A stretch of 64,000 bases of DNA from Nemophila menziesii (GCA_029959085.1 JARWIR010000010.1:33100731-33164730), one strand, 5' to 3'; counted from the first letter of the stretch, positions 47,428-61,087 are shown. Translations and numbers: made by a program. The notes: generated by a model not told the origin, from the sequence alone.

Positions 47428-47587
47428 AGAATATGCACAAAAAATTTCTTTTTACTCCCTAACTCGATTTTCTTAGTACCTGAACATCAAAAACACTAAT
47501 ACCTTCCTCAATAATGCAATATGAACTAAACAATATGTAAAATAACTAGTACACACTAAAAACTAAACTAGTAAAGCACTTAAAACT
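47428..47587 (-). mobile_element. Continuation of Athila fragment C
   Basis: Minus-strand sequence resembles the post-integrase spacer of E (a TTTAGTTTTTAGTGTGTA stretch and GAGTTAGGGAGTAAAAA). It joins the part left of the LINE through a GC-rich CCCGCCGG stretch. It ends at the tandem array near 47588. Confidence 0.5.
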
Positions 47588-49652
47588 TGGGGTGAAGGGC
47601 TTTGCAGTCTTTTCCGAAATCCAGAAAAAACAGCCGTGAAAATAGTGAAATGAATAGAGGGGTGAAGTAAAGCAAAAACCCTACAAATAAAATGGTTTTA
47701 GATTTTAGAGTTTTGGGCTTATTTTTCATTTTGATAATTAGTTTAAAAAAAATATTTATTGGATTTTGGATTGAGTGATAAGGTATATGCAGTGAAAGGG
47801 CTGTTAAGGGCCATTTGGGCTCAAGCCCACATTCAAATCTTCTAAAACAAAATTATTAATATAAGTTATATCATTCTGTAAATTTTTTCTAATGGAAACT
47901 CTTTTCTTTTCAAAGTTTTTTTTATTATGTATATTCTATTTATGATTTTCTATCTAATATTGGATGCTCGAATATTAGTATTAGCCATTAATATTATGAC
48001 AACCTAAGTTCAGCAATAAATTTGAAGATTATTAAGAAAACATACATTTTCCTTCTCTATCTTTTCTACCCAGTTCAACATATTGACCATCAATTTCAAA
48101 TTTATTAAGTTTATAGTGACACGTCTCAGAAAGGTTTCCATAATATCTTGGTTTATCTATGAGGAGATTTTTGAATAAAGTAGATACAAAAGAAGTCAAC
48201 TACCTCTTGGATGCGTCCGTGGCCTGCACATTGATTTATTTCATTTTGTTTCCAAATGATTATCTTTGGCTTTACTTTACTAAAATCTTCTAGCCAAGTA
48301 CTAACAGATGCATGTAAAGTTACAGTATCTTGATTCATCGTTTCTTTTCACTCTTGTCCGAAAAGTAGAGAAAACAGCCAAAATTAATGAATTGAGTAAA
48401 GAGTTTCACTCTGTTTTCTGAAATCCAGAGAAAACAACCATGAAAATAGTGAAGTGAATAGAGGGGGTGAAGTAAAGCAAAAACCCAAAAAATCAAATGG
48501 TTTTAGAATTTAGAGTTTGGGCTTATTTTTCTTTTTGTGAATTAGTTTAAAAAAAAAATATTTATTGGATATTGGATTGAGAGATGGGGTTTATATAATG
48601 GAGGAGCTGTTAAGGCTATTTGGGTTAAAGCCCACATTCAAATGTTTTAAAACAAAATTATTAATATAACTTAATTCATTTTGTAATTTTTTTCCAATGG
48701 AAACTCTTTTCTTTTCAAAGTTTTTTTATTATATATATTCTATTTATGATTTTCTATCTAATATTGGATGCTCGGATATTAGTATTAGCCATTAATATTA
48801 TGACACCTAAGTTCTGCAATAAATTTGAAGATTATTAAGAAAACTTACCTTTTCCTTCTCTATCTTTTCTACCCTATTAAACATATCGACCATCAATTTC
48901 AAATTTATTACGTTTATAGTGGCATGTCTCAGAAAGGTTTCCATAACATCTTGGTTCATCTCTATAGAGATTTTTGAATAAAGTAGATACCAAAGAAGTC
49001 AACAACTCTTGGATGCGTCAGTGAAGGATGCGTATTATTTTATTTCATTCCGTTTTCAAATGATTATCTTTGTCTTTGCTTTACTAAGATCTTCTAGCCA
49101 AGTACTAATAGATGCATCTAAAGTTACTGTTTCTTGATTGATCGTTTCTTCTCACTCTTGTACGAAATCCAGAGAAAACAGCCAAAAATAGTGAATTGAG
49201 TAAAGGGAATCGCTCTCTTTTTCGAAATCCAGAGAAAACAGCTGTGAAAATAGTGAAATGAATAGAGGGGTGAAGTGAGGAAAAAACCCTACAAATAAAA
49301 TGGTTTTAGATTTTAGAGTTTTGGGCTAATTTTTCTTTTTGAAAATTAGTTTTAAAAAAATATTTATTGGATTTTGGATTGAGTGATGAGGTTTATGCAG
49401 TGGAGGAGCTGTTAAGGGTCATTTGGGCTCAATCCCATATTCAAATCTTTTAAAACAAAATTATTAATATAACTTAATTCATTTTGTAATTTTTTTCCAA
49501 TGGAAACTCTTTTCATTTCAAAGTTTTTTTATTATGTATATTCTATTTAAGATTTTCTATCTAATATTGGATGCTCGAATATTAGTATTAGCCATGAATA
49601 TTATGACAACCTAACTTCTGCAATTTAAAGATTATTAAGAAAACATACCTTT

Positions 49653-49943
49653 TCATTCTCTATCTTTTCTACCCAATTCAACATATCGACCATAAATTTC
49701 AAATTTATTACGTTTAAAGTGGCACGTCTGAGAAAGGTTTCCGTAACATCTTGGTTTATCTCTACGGAGATTTTTGAATAAAGTAGATACCAAAGAAGTC
49801 AACAACCTCTTGGATTTATCAGTGACGCCTGCGCATTGATTTAATTCATTCCGTTTCCAGATGATTATCTTTGTCTTTGCTTTACTAAGATCTTCTAGCC
49901 AAGTACTAACAGATGCATGTAAAGTTACAATATCTTGATTCAT
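49653..49943 (-). CDS. Best-preserved exon-like ORF of the array, 96 aa, unrecognised
   Basis: ATG at 49943 in context AAACGATGAAT. The protein begins MNQDIVTLHASVSTWLEDLS, continues with a lysine-rich KTKIIIWKRNELNQCAG, then SKRLLTSLVSTLFKN, DKPRCYGNLSQTC and GRYVELGRKDRE. Most other monomers keep the same frame with scattered stops or frameshifts, for example the 61-aa remnant at 48338-48153. The frame runs up to AAAAG|GTATGT, which looks like a splice donor, so this is probably a first exon rather than a whole gene. I do not recognise the protein. Whether any copy is expressed is unknown. Confidence 0.35.
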   Translation of the reverse strand: MNQDIVTLHASVSTWLEDLSKAKTKIIIWKRNELNQCAGVTDKSKRLLTSLVSTLFKNLRRDKPRCYGNLSQTCHFKRNKFEIYGRYVELGRKDRE

Positions 49944-51309
49944 CGTTTCTTTTCACTCTTGTCTGCAGCAAAAAATAGTGAATTGAGTATAGGGGTTCGC
50001 TCTCTTTTCCGAAATCCAGTGAAAACAACCGTGAAAATAGTGAAGTGAATAGAGGGGGTGAAGTAAAGCAAAAACCCAAAAAATAAAATGGTTTTAGAAT
50101 TTAGAGTTTTGGGCTTATTTTTCTTTTTGAGAATTAGTTTAAAAAAAATATTTTTAATAGATTTTGGATTGCGAGATGAGGTTTAAGCAGTGGAGGAGCA
50201 GTTAAGAGTTATTTGGAATAAAGCCCACATTCAAATTGGATGCGTCAGTGAGGCCTGCATATTGATTTATTTCATTTCATTTTCAAATGATTATCTTTGT
50301 CTTTGCTTTACTAAGATCTTTAGCCAAGTACTAACAGATGCATCTAAAGTTACAGTTTTTGAGTCATCGTTTCTTCTCACTCTTGTGCGAAATCTAGAGA
50401 AAACAGCCAAAAATAGTGAATTGAGTAAAGGGCTTCGCTCTCTTTTCCGAAATCCAGAGAAAACCGCCGTGAAAATAGTGAAATGAATAGAGGGGTGAAG
50501 TAAAGGAAAAACCTACAAATAAAATGGTTTTAGATTTTAGAGTTTTTGGCTTATTTTTATTTTTGAGAATTAGTTTTAAAAAAATATTTATTGGATTTTA
50601 AATTAAGTGATGAGGTTTATCTAGTGGAGGAGCTGTTAAGGGCCACTTGGGCTCAAGCCCACATTCAAATGTTTTAAAACAGAATTATTAATATAAATTA
50701 ATTTATTGTAATTTATTTTTAAATGGAAACTCTTTTATTTTCAAAGTTTTTTTATTATGTATATTCTAGTTACGATTTTCTATCTAATATTGGATGCTCA
50801 GATATTAGTATTAGCCATTAATATTATGACACCTAAGTTCTGCAATAAATTTGAAGATTATTAAGAAAACATACATTTTCCTTCTCTATCTTTTCTACCC
50901 AATTCAACATATCGACCATCAATTTCGAATTCATTACGTTTATAGTGGCACGTCTCAGAAAGGTTTCCATAACATATTGGTTTATCTCTATAGAGATTTT
51001 TGAATAAAGTAGATACCAAAGAAGTCAACGACCTCTTGGATGCGTCAGTGGGGCATGCACATTGATTTATTTCATTCCGTTTCCAAATGATTATCTTCGT
51101 ATTTTCTTTACTAAGATCTTCTAGTCATGTACTAACAGATGCATGTAAAGTTACTGTATCTTATTCATCGTTTCTTCTCACTCCTGTCCGAAATCCAGAT
51201 AAAACAGTAAAAAATAGTGAATTGAGTAAAGGGCTTCGCTCTTTTTTCCGAAATCCAGAGAAAACAGCCGTGAAAAAAGTGAAGTGAATAGAGGGGTCAA
51301 GTAAAGCAA

Positions 51310-51464
51310 AAACCCTACAAATAAATTAGTTTTAAATTTTTAGAGTTTTGGGCTTATTTTTCTTTTTGAGAATTAGTTTTACAAAAATATTTATTTGATT
51401 TTGAATTGAGAGATGAGGTTTATGTAGTGGAGGAGATGTTAAGGGCTATTTGGGCTCAAGCCCA
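51310..51464 (-). promoter_or_regulatory. Site II-like plus telo-box promoter block (example unit)
   Basis: TGGGCTCAAGCCCA (51451-51464) contains two opposed TGGGCT motifs, a further TGGGCT lies near 51350, and AAACCCTA (telo-box) lies at 51310-51317, all upstream of the minus-strand exon whose start is near 51170. Plant genes active in dividing cells often combine these motifs. Most other monomers carry the same block with small changes. Confidence 0.5.
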
Positions 51465-53696
51465 CATTCAAATGTTTTAAAACAAAATTATTAATATAAC
51501 TTAATTCATTTTGTAGTTTTTTTTTCAAATGGAAACTCTTTTCTTTTCAAAGTTTTTTTTAATATGTATATTCTATTTATGATTTTCTATCTAATATTGG
51601 ATACTCGGACATTAGTATTAGCCATTAATATTATGACAACCTAACTTCTGCAATAAATTTGAAGATTATTAAAAAAACATACCTCTTCCTTCTTTATCTT
51701 TTCTACCCAATTCAACATATCGACCATAAATTTCGAGTCATTACGTTTATAGTGGCACGTCTCAGAAAGGTTTACATAACATCTTGGTTTATCTCTATGG
51801 AGATTTTTGAATAAAGTAGATACCTAAGAAGTCAACAACCTCTTGGATGCGTCCGTGAGGCATGCGCATTGATTTATTTCATTCTGTTTCCAAATGATTA
51901 TCTTTGTCTTTGCTTTACTAAGATTTTCTAGCCAAGTACTAACAGATGCATGTAAATTTACAGTATATTGATTCATCGTTTTTTCTTACTCTTGTCTGAA
52001 ATCGAGATTAAACAGCCAAAAATAGTGAATTGAGTAAAGGGTTTTGCTCTCTTTTCCGAAATCCAGAGATAACATCCGTGAAAATAGTGAAGTGAATAGA
52101 GGGGGTGAAGTAAAGCAAAAACCCTACAAATGAAATGGTTTTAGAATTTAGAGTTTTGGGCTTATTTTTCTTTTTTAGAATTAGTTTTAAAAAAATATTT
52201 ATTGGATTTTGGATTGAGAGATGAGGTTTATACATTGGAGGAGCTGGGCTATTTGGGCTAAAGCCCACATTCTAATATTGTAAAAAAAATTTATTAATAT
52301 AACTTAATTCATTTTGTAATTTTTTTCCAATGTAAATTTTTTTCTTTTCAAAGTTTTTTTATTATGTATATTCTATTTATGATTTTCTATCTAATATTGG
52401 ATGATCGGATATTAGTATTACCTATTAATATTATGATAACCTAAGTTCTGCAATAAATTTGAAGATTATTAAGAAAACATACCAATTCCTTCTCTATCTT
52501 TTCTACCCAATTCAATATATCGACCATCAATTTCAAATTTATTACTATTATAGTAGCACGTCTCAGAAAGGTTTCCATTACATCTTGGTTTATCTCTATC
52601 GATATTTTTGAATAAAGTAGATACCAAAGAAGTCAACAGCCTCTTGGATGCGTCAATGAGGCCTGTGCATTGATTTATTTCATTCCGTTTCCAAATGATT
52701 ATCTATGTCTTTTCTTTACTAAGATTTTCTAGCCAAGCACTAACAAATGCATGTAAAGTTACAGTATCTTGATTCTTCGTATCTTCTCTATCTTGTGCGA
52801 AATCCAGAGAAAATAGCCAAAAATAGTGAATTGAGTAAAGGGCTTCGCTCTGTTTTCCGAAATCCAGAGAAAATAGCCGTGAAATTAGTGAAATTAATAG
52901 AGGGGAGAAGTAAAGCTAAAACCCTACGAATAAAATGGTTTTAGATTTTAGAGCTTTGGGCTTATTTTTATTTTTGAGAATTAGCTTTAAAAAAATATTT
53001 ATTAGATTTTGAATTGAGTGATGAGGTTTATGCAGTGGAGGAGGGCCATTTGGGCTCAAGCCCACATTTAAATGTTTTAAAACAAAATTATTAATATAAC
53101 TTAATTCATTTTGTAATTTTTTTTTCCAATGGAAACTCTTTTTTTTTTCAAAGTTTTTTTTTATTATGTATATTCTAGTTATGATTTTCTATCTAATATT
53201 GGATGCTCAGATATTAGTATTAGCCATTAATATTATGACACCTAAGTTTTGCAATAAACTTGAAGATTATTAAGAAAACATACATTTTCCTTCTCTATCT
53301 TTTCTACCCAATTCAACGTATGGACTATCAATTTCGAATTCATTACGTTTATAGTGGCACGTCTAAGAAATGTTTCCATAACATATTGGTTTATCTCTAT
53401 GAAGATTTTTGAATAAAGTAGATACCAAAGAAATCAACGACACCTTGGATGCGTCAGTGGGGCATGCATATTGACTTATTTCATTCCGTTTCCAAATGAT
53501 TATCTTTGTATTTGCTTTACTAAGATCTTCTAGTCATGTACTAACAGATGCATGTAAAGTTACTTTATCTTGATTCCCCGTTTTTTCTCACTCCTATCCG
53601 AAATCCAGATAAAACAGTAAAAAATAGTGAATTGAGTAAAGGGCTTCGCTCTTTTTCCGAAATCCAGAGAAAACAGCCGTGAAAAAAGTGAAATGA

Positions 53697-54537
53697 AAGG
53701 AAAAAGTTTCAAAGATTGCCGAGTTTTGTTAATTCCAGTGGGAAACTAAACACATTCAGATAAGCACTATCTATTTGACTTTGCTTTTAATCGACTATGG
53801 GAAGATGACTGCATGACTATTTTCTTGCTATTAATTTGTCTAATGAATATTAAGTCTTTGATCGACCCGTTTTTAAAATTATCGTTTGAGTCTTTGATTT
53901 GTTTTGTTTTATCCATTTGCAAGGTTTAATATAGACATTATATAGACTGACATTGTTTTTGGAATAATTACAATATAAGTCCCTATATTATATTATATTT
54001 TATTTTATTATATAACTAAAATATAAAATCAAAAATATTATATTTTTAGAGAAAATCACGCTTGAGATATAATAGAAGCTTCTTCAAGAAGCTTAAAGAG
54101 AGCTGATGGGACATTCCCTTTATCGTTTGAGTCTAAGCTTTTTAATCCTTCTCATTTTCTCTCTCTCTCTCTAACACCTCGGAACTCACACGTTTATCTC
54201 AAGATCTCAAGATAATAAACAACCCTCTTCTGGTAAACAACTCTCTTCTCTCAAGATATAATAAACAACTCTCTTCTCTCACGCGGTAATAAACTCTTTT
54301 CTCTTGAGATATAATAAACCACTCTCTTCTCTCACGGTAATAAATTCTCTCAATCATTCATTCTTCTCATAACATATTTAATACTATCACATATTTATTA
54401 TGTTTTTTAATTTCTTGTTTTTTTTCCAGATGGAACCTATATATTGGGTTGTCAACATATTGACCTCTCTTGCTATGTTCAGCATTTTATACCCTGTTCT
54501 TGTTTGGTTGACCAAGTCTTGCATTTTAAGGGGTAAA
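53697..54537 (+). repeat. Extra ~840-bp block of the array, copy 1
   Basis: Inserted between GTGAA(A/G)TGAA and AGAGGGGTCAAG of a monomer; the monomer at 51246-51300 shows the uninterrupted site. It contains an AT-rich part, an AAGCTTCTT C AAGAAGCTT palindrome (54075-54093), an ATG at about 54105 (MGHSLYRLSLSFLILLIF) with an early stop, and a ~30-bp repeat based on ATAATAAACAACTCTCTTC. It ends with a pyrimidine tract plus CAG before ATGGAACC. Confidence 0.85.
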
Positions 54538-56958
54538 GAGGGGTCAAGTAAAGCAAAAACCCTACAAATAAGATAGTTTTAAATTTTAGAGTTTTGGGCT
54601 TATTTTTCTTTTTGAGAATTAGTTTTACAAAAATATTTATTGGATTTTGAATTGAGAGATGAGGTTTATGTAGTGGAGGAGATGTTAAGGGCTATTTGGG
54701 CTCAAGCCCACATTCAAATGTTTTAAAACAAAATTATTAATATAACTTAATTAGTTTTGTAGTTTTTTTTTCAAATGGAAACTCTTTTTTTTTCAAAGTT
54801 TTTTTTAATATGTATATTCTATTTATGTTTTTCTATCTAATATTGGATACTCGGACATTAGAATTAGCCATTAATATTATGACAACCTAAATTCTGCAAT
54901 AAATTTGAAGATTATTAAGAAAACATACATTTTCCTTCTATATCTTTTCTACCGAATTCAACATATCGACCATCAATTTAAAATTTATTACGTTTATAGT
55001 GGCACGTCTAATAGAGGTTTCCATAACATCTTGGTTTATCTCTATGGAGATTTTTGAATAAAGTAGATACCTAAGAAGTCAACAACCTATTGGATGCGTC
55101 CGTGAGGCCTGCGCATTGATTTAATTTATTCTGTTTCCAAATGATTATCTTTGTCTTTGCTTTACTAAGATTTTCTAGCCAAGTACTAACAGATGCATGT
55201 AAATTTACAGTATATTGATTCATCGTTTCTTCTCACTCTTGTCTGAAATCGAGATTAAACAGCCAAAAATAGTGAATTGAGTAAAGGGTTTTGTTCTCTT
55301 TTCCGAAATCCAGAGATAACATCCGTGAAAATAGTGAAGTGAATAGAGGGGGTGAAGTAAAGCAAAAACCCTACAAATGAAATGGTTTTAGAATTTAGAG
55401 TTTTGGGCTTATTTTTCTTTTTTAGAATTAGTTTAAAAAAAATATTTATTGGATTTTGGATTGAGAGATGAGGTTTATACATTGGAGGAGCTGGGCTATT
55501 TGGGCTAAAGCCCATATTCTAATATTGTAAAACAAAATTATTAATATAACTTAATTCATTTTGTAATTTTTTTTCCAATGTAAACTTTTTTCTTTTCAAA
55601 GTATTTTTATTATGTATATTCTATTTATGATTTTCTATCTAATATTGGATGCTCGGATATAAGTATTACCTATTAATATTATGATAACCTAAGTTCTGCA
55701 ATAAATTTGAAGATTATTAAGAAAACATACCAATTCCTTCTCTATCTTTTCTACCCAATTCAATATATCGACCATCGATTTCAAATTTATTACGTTTATA
55801 GTAGCACGTCTCAGAAAGGTTTCCATAACATCTTGGTTTATCTCTATCGATATTTCTGAATAAAGTAGATAGCAAAGAAGTCAACAGCCTCTTGGATGCG
55901 TCAATGAGGCATGTGCATTGATTTATTTCACTCCGTTTCCAAATGATTATCTATGTCTTTGCTTTACTAAGATTTTCTAGCCAAGTACTAACAAATGCAT
56001 GTAAAGTTAAAGTATTTTGATTCATCGTATCTTCTCAATCTTGTGCGAAATCCAAAGAAAACAGCCAAAAATAGTGAATTGAGTAAAGGGCTTCGCTCTG
56101 TTTTCCGAAATCCAGAGAAAATAGCCGTGAAAATAGTGAAATTATTAGAGGGGAGAAGTAAAGCTAAAACCCTACAAATAAAATGGTTTTAGATTTTAGA
56201 GCTTTGGGCTTATTTTTATTTTTGAGAATTAGCTTTAAAAAAATATTTATTAGATTTTGAATTGAGTGATGAGGTTTATGCAGTGGAGGAGCTGTTAAGG
56301 TACATTTGGGCTCAAGCCCACATTTAAATGTTTTAAAACAAAATTATTAATATAACTTAATTCATTTTGTAATTATTTTTCCAATGGAAACTCTTTTTTT
56401 TTCAAAGTTTTTTTTTATTATGTATTTTCTAGTTATGATTTTCTATCTAATATTGGATACTCAGATATTAGTATTAGCCATTAATATTATGACACCTAAG
56501 TTTTGCAATAAACTTGAAGATTATTAAGAAAACATACATTTTCCTTCTCTATCTTTTCTACCCAATTCAACATATCGACTATCAATTTCGAATTCATTAC
56601 GTTTATAGTGGCACGTCTCAGAAATGTTTCCATAACATATTGGTTTATCTGTATGAAGATTTTTGAATAAAGTAGATACCAAAGAAGTCAACGACACCTT
56701 GGATGCGTCAGCGGGGCATGCATATTGATTTTTAATCTCATTCCGTTTCCAAATGATTATCTTTGTATTTGCTTTACTAAGATCTTCTAGTCATGTACTA
56801 ACAGATGCATGTAAAGTTACTGTAACTTGATTCACCGTTTATGCTCACTCCTATCCGAAATCCAGATAAAACAGTAAAAAATAGTGTATTGAGTAAAGGG
56901 GGGCTTCGCTCTTTTTTCCGAAATCCAGAGAAAACAGCCGTGAAAAAAGTGAAGTGAA

Positions 56959-57804
56959 AGGAAAAAGTTTCAAAGATTGCCGAGTTTTGTTAATTCCAGT
57001 GGGAAACTAAACACATTCAGATAAGCACTATCTATTTGACTTTACTTTTAATAGACTATGGGAAGATGATTGCATGACTATTTTCTTGCTATTAATTTGT
57101 CTAATGAATATTAAGTCTTTGATCGACCCGCTTTTAAAATTGACCCATTTTTAAAATTATCGTTTGAGTCTTTGATTTGTTTTGTTTTATCCATCTGCAA
57201 GGTTTAATATAGACATTATATAGACTGACATTGTTTTTGGAATAATTACAATATAAGTCCCTATATTATATTTTATTTTATTATATAACTAAAATATAAA
57301 ATCAAAAATATTATATTTTTAGAGAAAATCACGCTTGAGATATAATAGAAGCTTCTTCAAGAAGCTTAAAGAGAGCTGATGGGACATTCCCTTTATCGTT
57401 TGAGTCTAAGCTTTTTAATCCTTCTCATTTTCTCTCTCTCTAACACCTTGGAACTCACACGTTTATCTCAAGATCTCAAGATAATAAACAACTCTCTTCT
57501 GGTAAACAACTTTCTTCTCTCAAGATATAATAAACAACTCTCTTCTCTCACGTGGTAATAAACTCTTTTCTCTTGCGATATAATAAACCACTCTCTTCTT
57601 TCACGGTAATAAATTCTCTCAGTCATTCATTCTTCTCATAACATATTTAATACTATCACATATTTATTATGTTTTTTAATTTCTTGTTTTTTTTCAGATG
57701 GAACCTATATATTGGGTTGTCAACATATTGACCTCTCTTGCTATGTTCAGCATTTTATACCCTGTTCTTGTTTGCTTGACCAAGTCTAGCATTTTAAGGG
57801 GTAA
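56959..57804 (+). repeat. Extra ~840-bp block of the array, copy 2
   Basis: Same content as copy 1. It has an additional short CGACCCGCTTTTAAAATTGA duplication near 57124, and a shorter CT run that leaves the signal-peptide-like ORF open for about 58 codons. Confidence 0.85.
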
Positions 57805-60764
57805 AGAGGGGTCAAGTAAAACAAAAACCCTACAAATAAGATAGTTTTAAATTTTAGAGTTTTGGGCTTATTTTTCTTTTTGAGAATTAGTTTTACAAAA
57901 ATATTTATTGGATTTTGAATTGAGAGATGCGGTTTATGTAGTGGAGGAGATGTTAAGGGCTATTAGGGCTCAAGCCCACATTCAAATGTTTTAAAACAAA
58001 ATTATTAATATAAGTTAATTCATTTTGTAGTTTTTTTTTCAAATGGAAACTCTTTTCTTTTCAAAGTTTTTTTTAATATGTATATTCTATTTATGATTTT
58101 CTATCTAATATTGGATACTCGGACATTAGTATTAGCCATTAATATTATGACAACCTAACTTCTGCAATAAATTTGAAAATTATTATAAAAACATACCTCT
58201 TTCTTCTTTATCTTTTCTACCCAATTCAACATATCGACCATAAAATTCGATTCATTACGTTTATAGTGGCACGTCTCAGAAAGGTTTCCATAACATCTTG
58301 GTTTATCTCTATGGCGATTTTTTGAATAAAGTAGATACCAAAGAAGTTAACAACCTCTTGGATGCCTCAGTGAGGCATACGCATTGATTTATTTCATTCA
58401 GTTTCCAAATGATTATCTCTGTCTTTGCTTTACTAATATCTTCTAGCCATGTACTAACAAATGCATGTAAAGTTACCGTATCTTATTTTATCGTTTCTTC
58501 TCACTCTTGTCCGAAATCCAGATAAAAAAACCAAAAATAGTGAATTGAGTTAAGGGCTTCGCTCTCTTTTCCGAAATCCAGAGAAAACAGCCGTGAAAAT
58601 AGTGAAGTGAATAGAGGGGGTCAAGTAAAGCAAAATCCTACAAATAAAATGGTTTTAGATTTTAGAGTTTTGGGCTTATTTTTCTTTTTGAGAATTAGTT
58701 GGATTTTGGATTGAGAAATGAAGTTTATACAGTGGAGAAGCTGTTAAGGGCTATTTGGGTTATAGCCCACATTCAAATGTTTTTTTACAAATTTATTAAT
58801 ATAACTTAATTCATTTTGTAATTTTTTTTCCAATTGAAACTCTTTTCTTTTCAAAGTTTTTTTATTATGTAAATTCTATTTATGATTTTCTATATAATAT
58901 TGGATACTCGGATATTAGTATCAGCCATTAATATTATGACAACCTAAGTTCAGCAATAAATTTGAAGATTATTAAGAAAACATACATTTTCCTTCTCTAT
59001 CTTTTCTACCCAATTCAACATATCGACCATCAATTTCAAATTTATTACGTTTATAGTGGCACGTCTAATAGAGGTTTCCATAACATCTTAGTTTATCTCT
59101 ATGGAGATTTTTGAATAAAGTAGATACCTAAGAAGTCAACAACCTCTTGGATGCGTCCGTGAGGCCTGCACATTGATTTATTTCATTCTGTTTTCAAATG
59201 ATTATCTTTTTCTTTGCTTTACTAAGATTTTCTAGCCAGGTACTAACAGATCCATGTAAATTTACAGTATATTGATTCATCGTTTCTTCTCACCCTTGTT
59301 TAAAATCGAGATTAAATAGCCAAAAATAGTGAATTGAGTAAAGGGTTTTGCTCTCTTTTCCGAAATCCAGAGATAACATCCGTGAAAATAGTGAAGTGAA
59401 TAGAGGGGGTGAAGTAAAGCAAAAACCCTACAAATGAAATGGTTTTAGAATTTAGAGTTTTGGGCTTATTTTTCTTTTTTAGAATTAGTTTTAAAAAAAT
59501 ATTTATTGGATTTTGGATTGAGAGATGAGGTTTATACATTGGAGGAGCTGGGCTATTTGGGCTAAAGCCCACATTCTAATATTGTAAAACAAAATTATTA
59601 ATATAACTTAATTCATTTTGTAATTTTTTTTCCAATGTAAACTTTTTTCTTTTCAAAGTTTTATTTATTATATATATTCTATTTATGATTTTCTATCAAA
59701 TATTGGATGCTCGGATATTAGTATTACCTATTAATATTATGATAACCTAAGTTCTGCAATAAATTTGAAGATTATTAAGAAAACATACCAATTCCTTCTC
59801 TATCTTTTCTACCCAATTCAATATATCGACCATCAATATCAAATTTATTACGTTTATAGTAGCACGTCTCAGAAAGGTTTCCATAACATCTTGGTTTATC
59901 TCTATCGATATTTTTGAATAAAATAGATACCAAAGAAGTCAACAGCCTCTTGGATGCGTCAATGAGGCATGTGCATTGATTTATTTCATTCCTTTTCCAA
60001 ATGATTATCTATGTCTTTTCTTTACAAAGATTTTCTAGCCAAAAACTAACAAATGCATGTAAAGTTACAGTATCTTGATTCATCGTATCTTCTCTATCTT
60101 GTGCGAAATCCAGAGAAAATAGCCAAAAATAGTGAATTGAGTAAAGGTCTTTGCTCTCTTTTCCGAAATCCAGAGAAAATAGCCGTGAAAATAGTGAAAT
60201 TGATAGAGGGGAGAAGTAAAGCTAAAACCCTACGAATAAAATGGATTTAGATTTTAGAGCTTTGGGCTTATTTTTATTTTTGAGAATTAGCTTTAAAAAA
60301 ATATTTATTATTTTTTGAATTGAGTGATGAGGTTTATGCAGTGGAGGAGCTGTTAAGGGCCATTTGGGCTCAAGCCCACATTTAAATGTTTTAAAACAAA
60401 ATTATTAATATAACTTAATTCATTTTGTAATTTTTTTTCCAATGGAAACTCTTTTTTTTTCAAAGTTTTTTTTATTATGTATATTCTAGTTATGATTTTC
60501 TATCTAATATTGGATGCTCAGATATTAGTATTAGCCATTAATATTATGACACCTAAGATTTGCAATAAACTTGAAGATTATTAAGAAAACATACATTTTC
60601 CTTCTCTATCTTTTCTACCCAATTCAACGTATGGACTATCAACTTCGAATTCATTACGTTTATAGTGGCACGTCTAAGAAATGTTTCCATAACATATTGG
60701 TTTATCTCTATGAAGATTTTTGAATAAAGTAGATACCAAAGAAGTCAACGACACCTTGGATGCC

Positions 60765-60850
60765 TACCATCACCATATATATAAGATGGATCCGCGTTTG
60801 GCACTTGCAGTCCCTCAATTGGACAAGGATGGATAATAGATTGTTATTAC
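60765..60850. repeat. Unique ~80-bp insertion in one array monomer
   Basis: Between CACCTTGGATGC and GGCATGCATATTGATTT, where sister monomers have only about 8 bp, there is a segment with TATATATAAG and ATGGATCCGCGTTTGGCACT. No duplication at its edges and no other copy in the window. Confidence 0.7.
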
Positions 60851-61087
60851 GGCATGCATATTGATTTATTTCATTATGTTTCCAAATGATTATCTTTGTA
60901 TTTGCTTTACTAAGATCTTCTAGTCATGTACTAACAGATGCATGTAAAGTTACTGTATCATGATTCACCGTTTCTTCTCACTCATATCCGAAATCCAGAT
61001 AAAACAGTAAAAAATAGTGAATTGAGTAAAGGGCTTCGCTCTTTTTTCCGAAATCCAGAGAAAACAGCCGTGAAAAAAGTGAAGTGA

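Noticed and set aside
52008..52268. An 86-codon minus-strand ORF repeated almost unchanged at 55255-55515, 59312-59572 and 63414-63674
   Set aside because: It lies in the promoter-leader part of one monomer type and starts at GTG. Its conservation is explained by recent higher-order duplication, and other monomer types do not keep the frame.
52747..52944. Plus-strand ORFs of about 65 codons with a doubled RNPEKTA-like motif, recurring in many monomers
   Set aside because: They are the antisense of a duplicated leader segment (CTGTTTTCTCTGGATTTCGG). The motif doubling is a DNA duplication, not a protein repeat.
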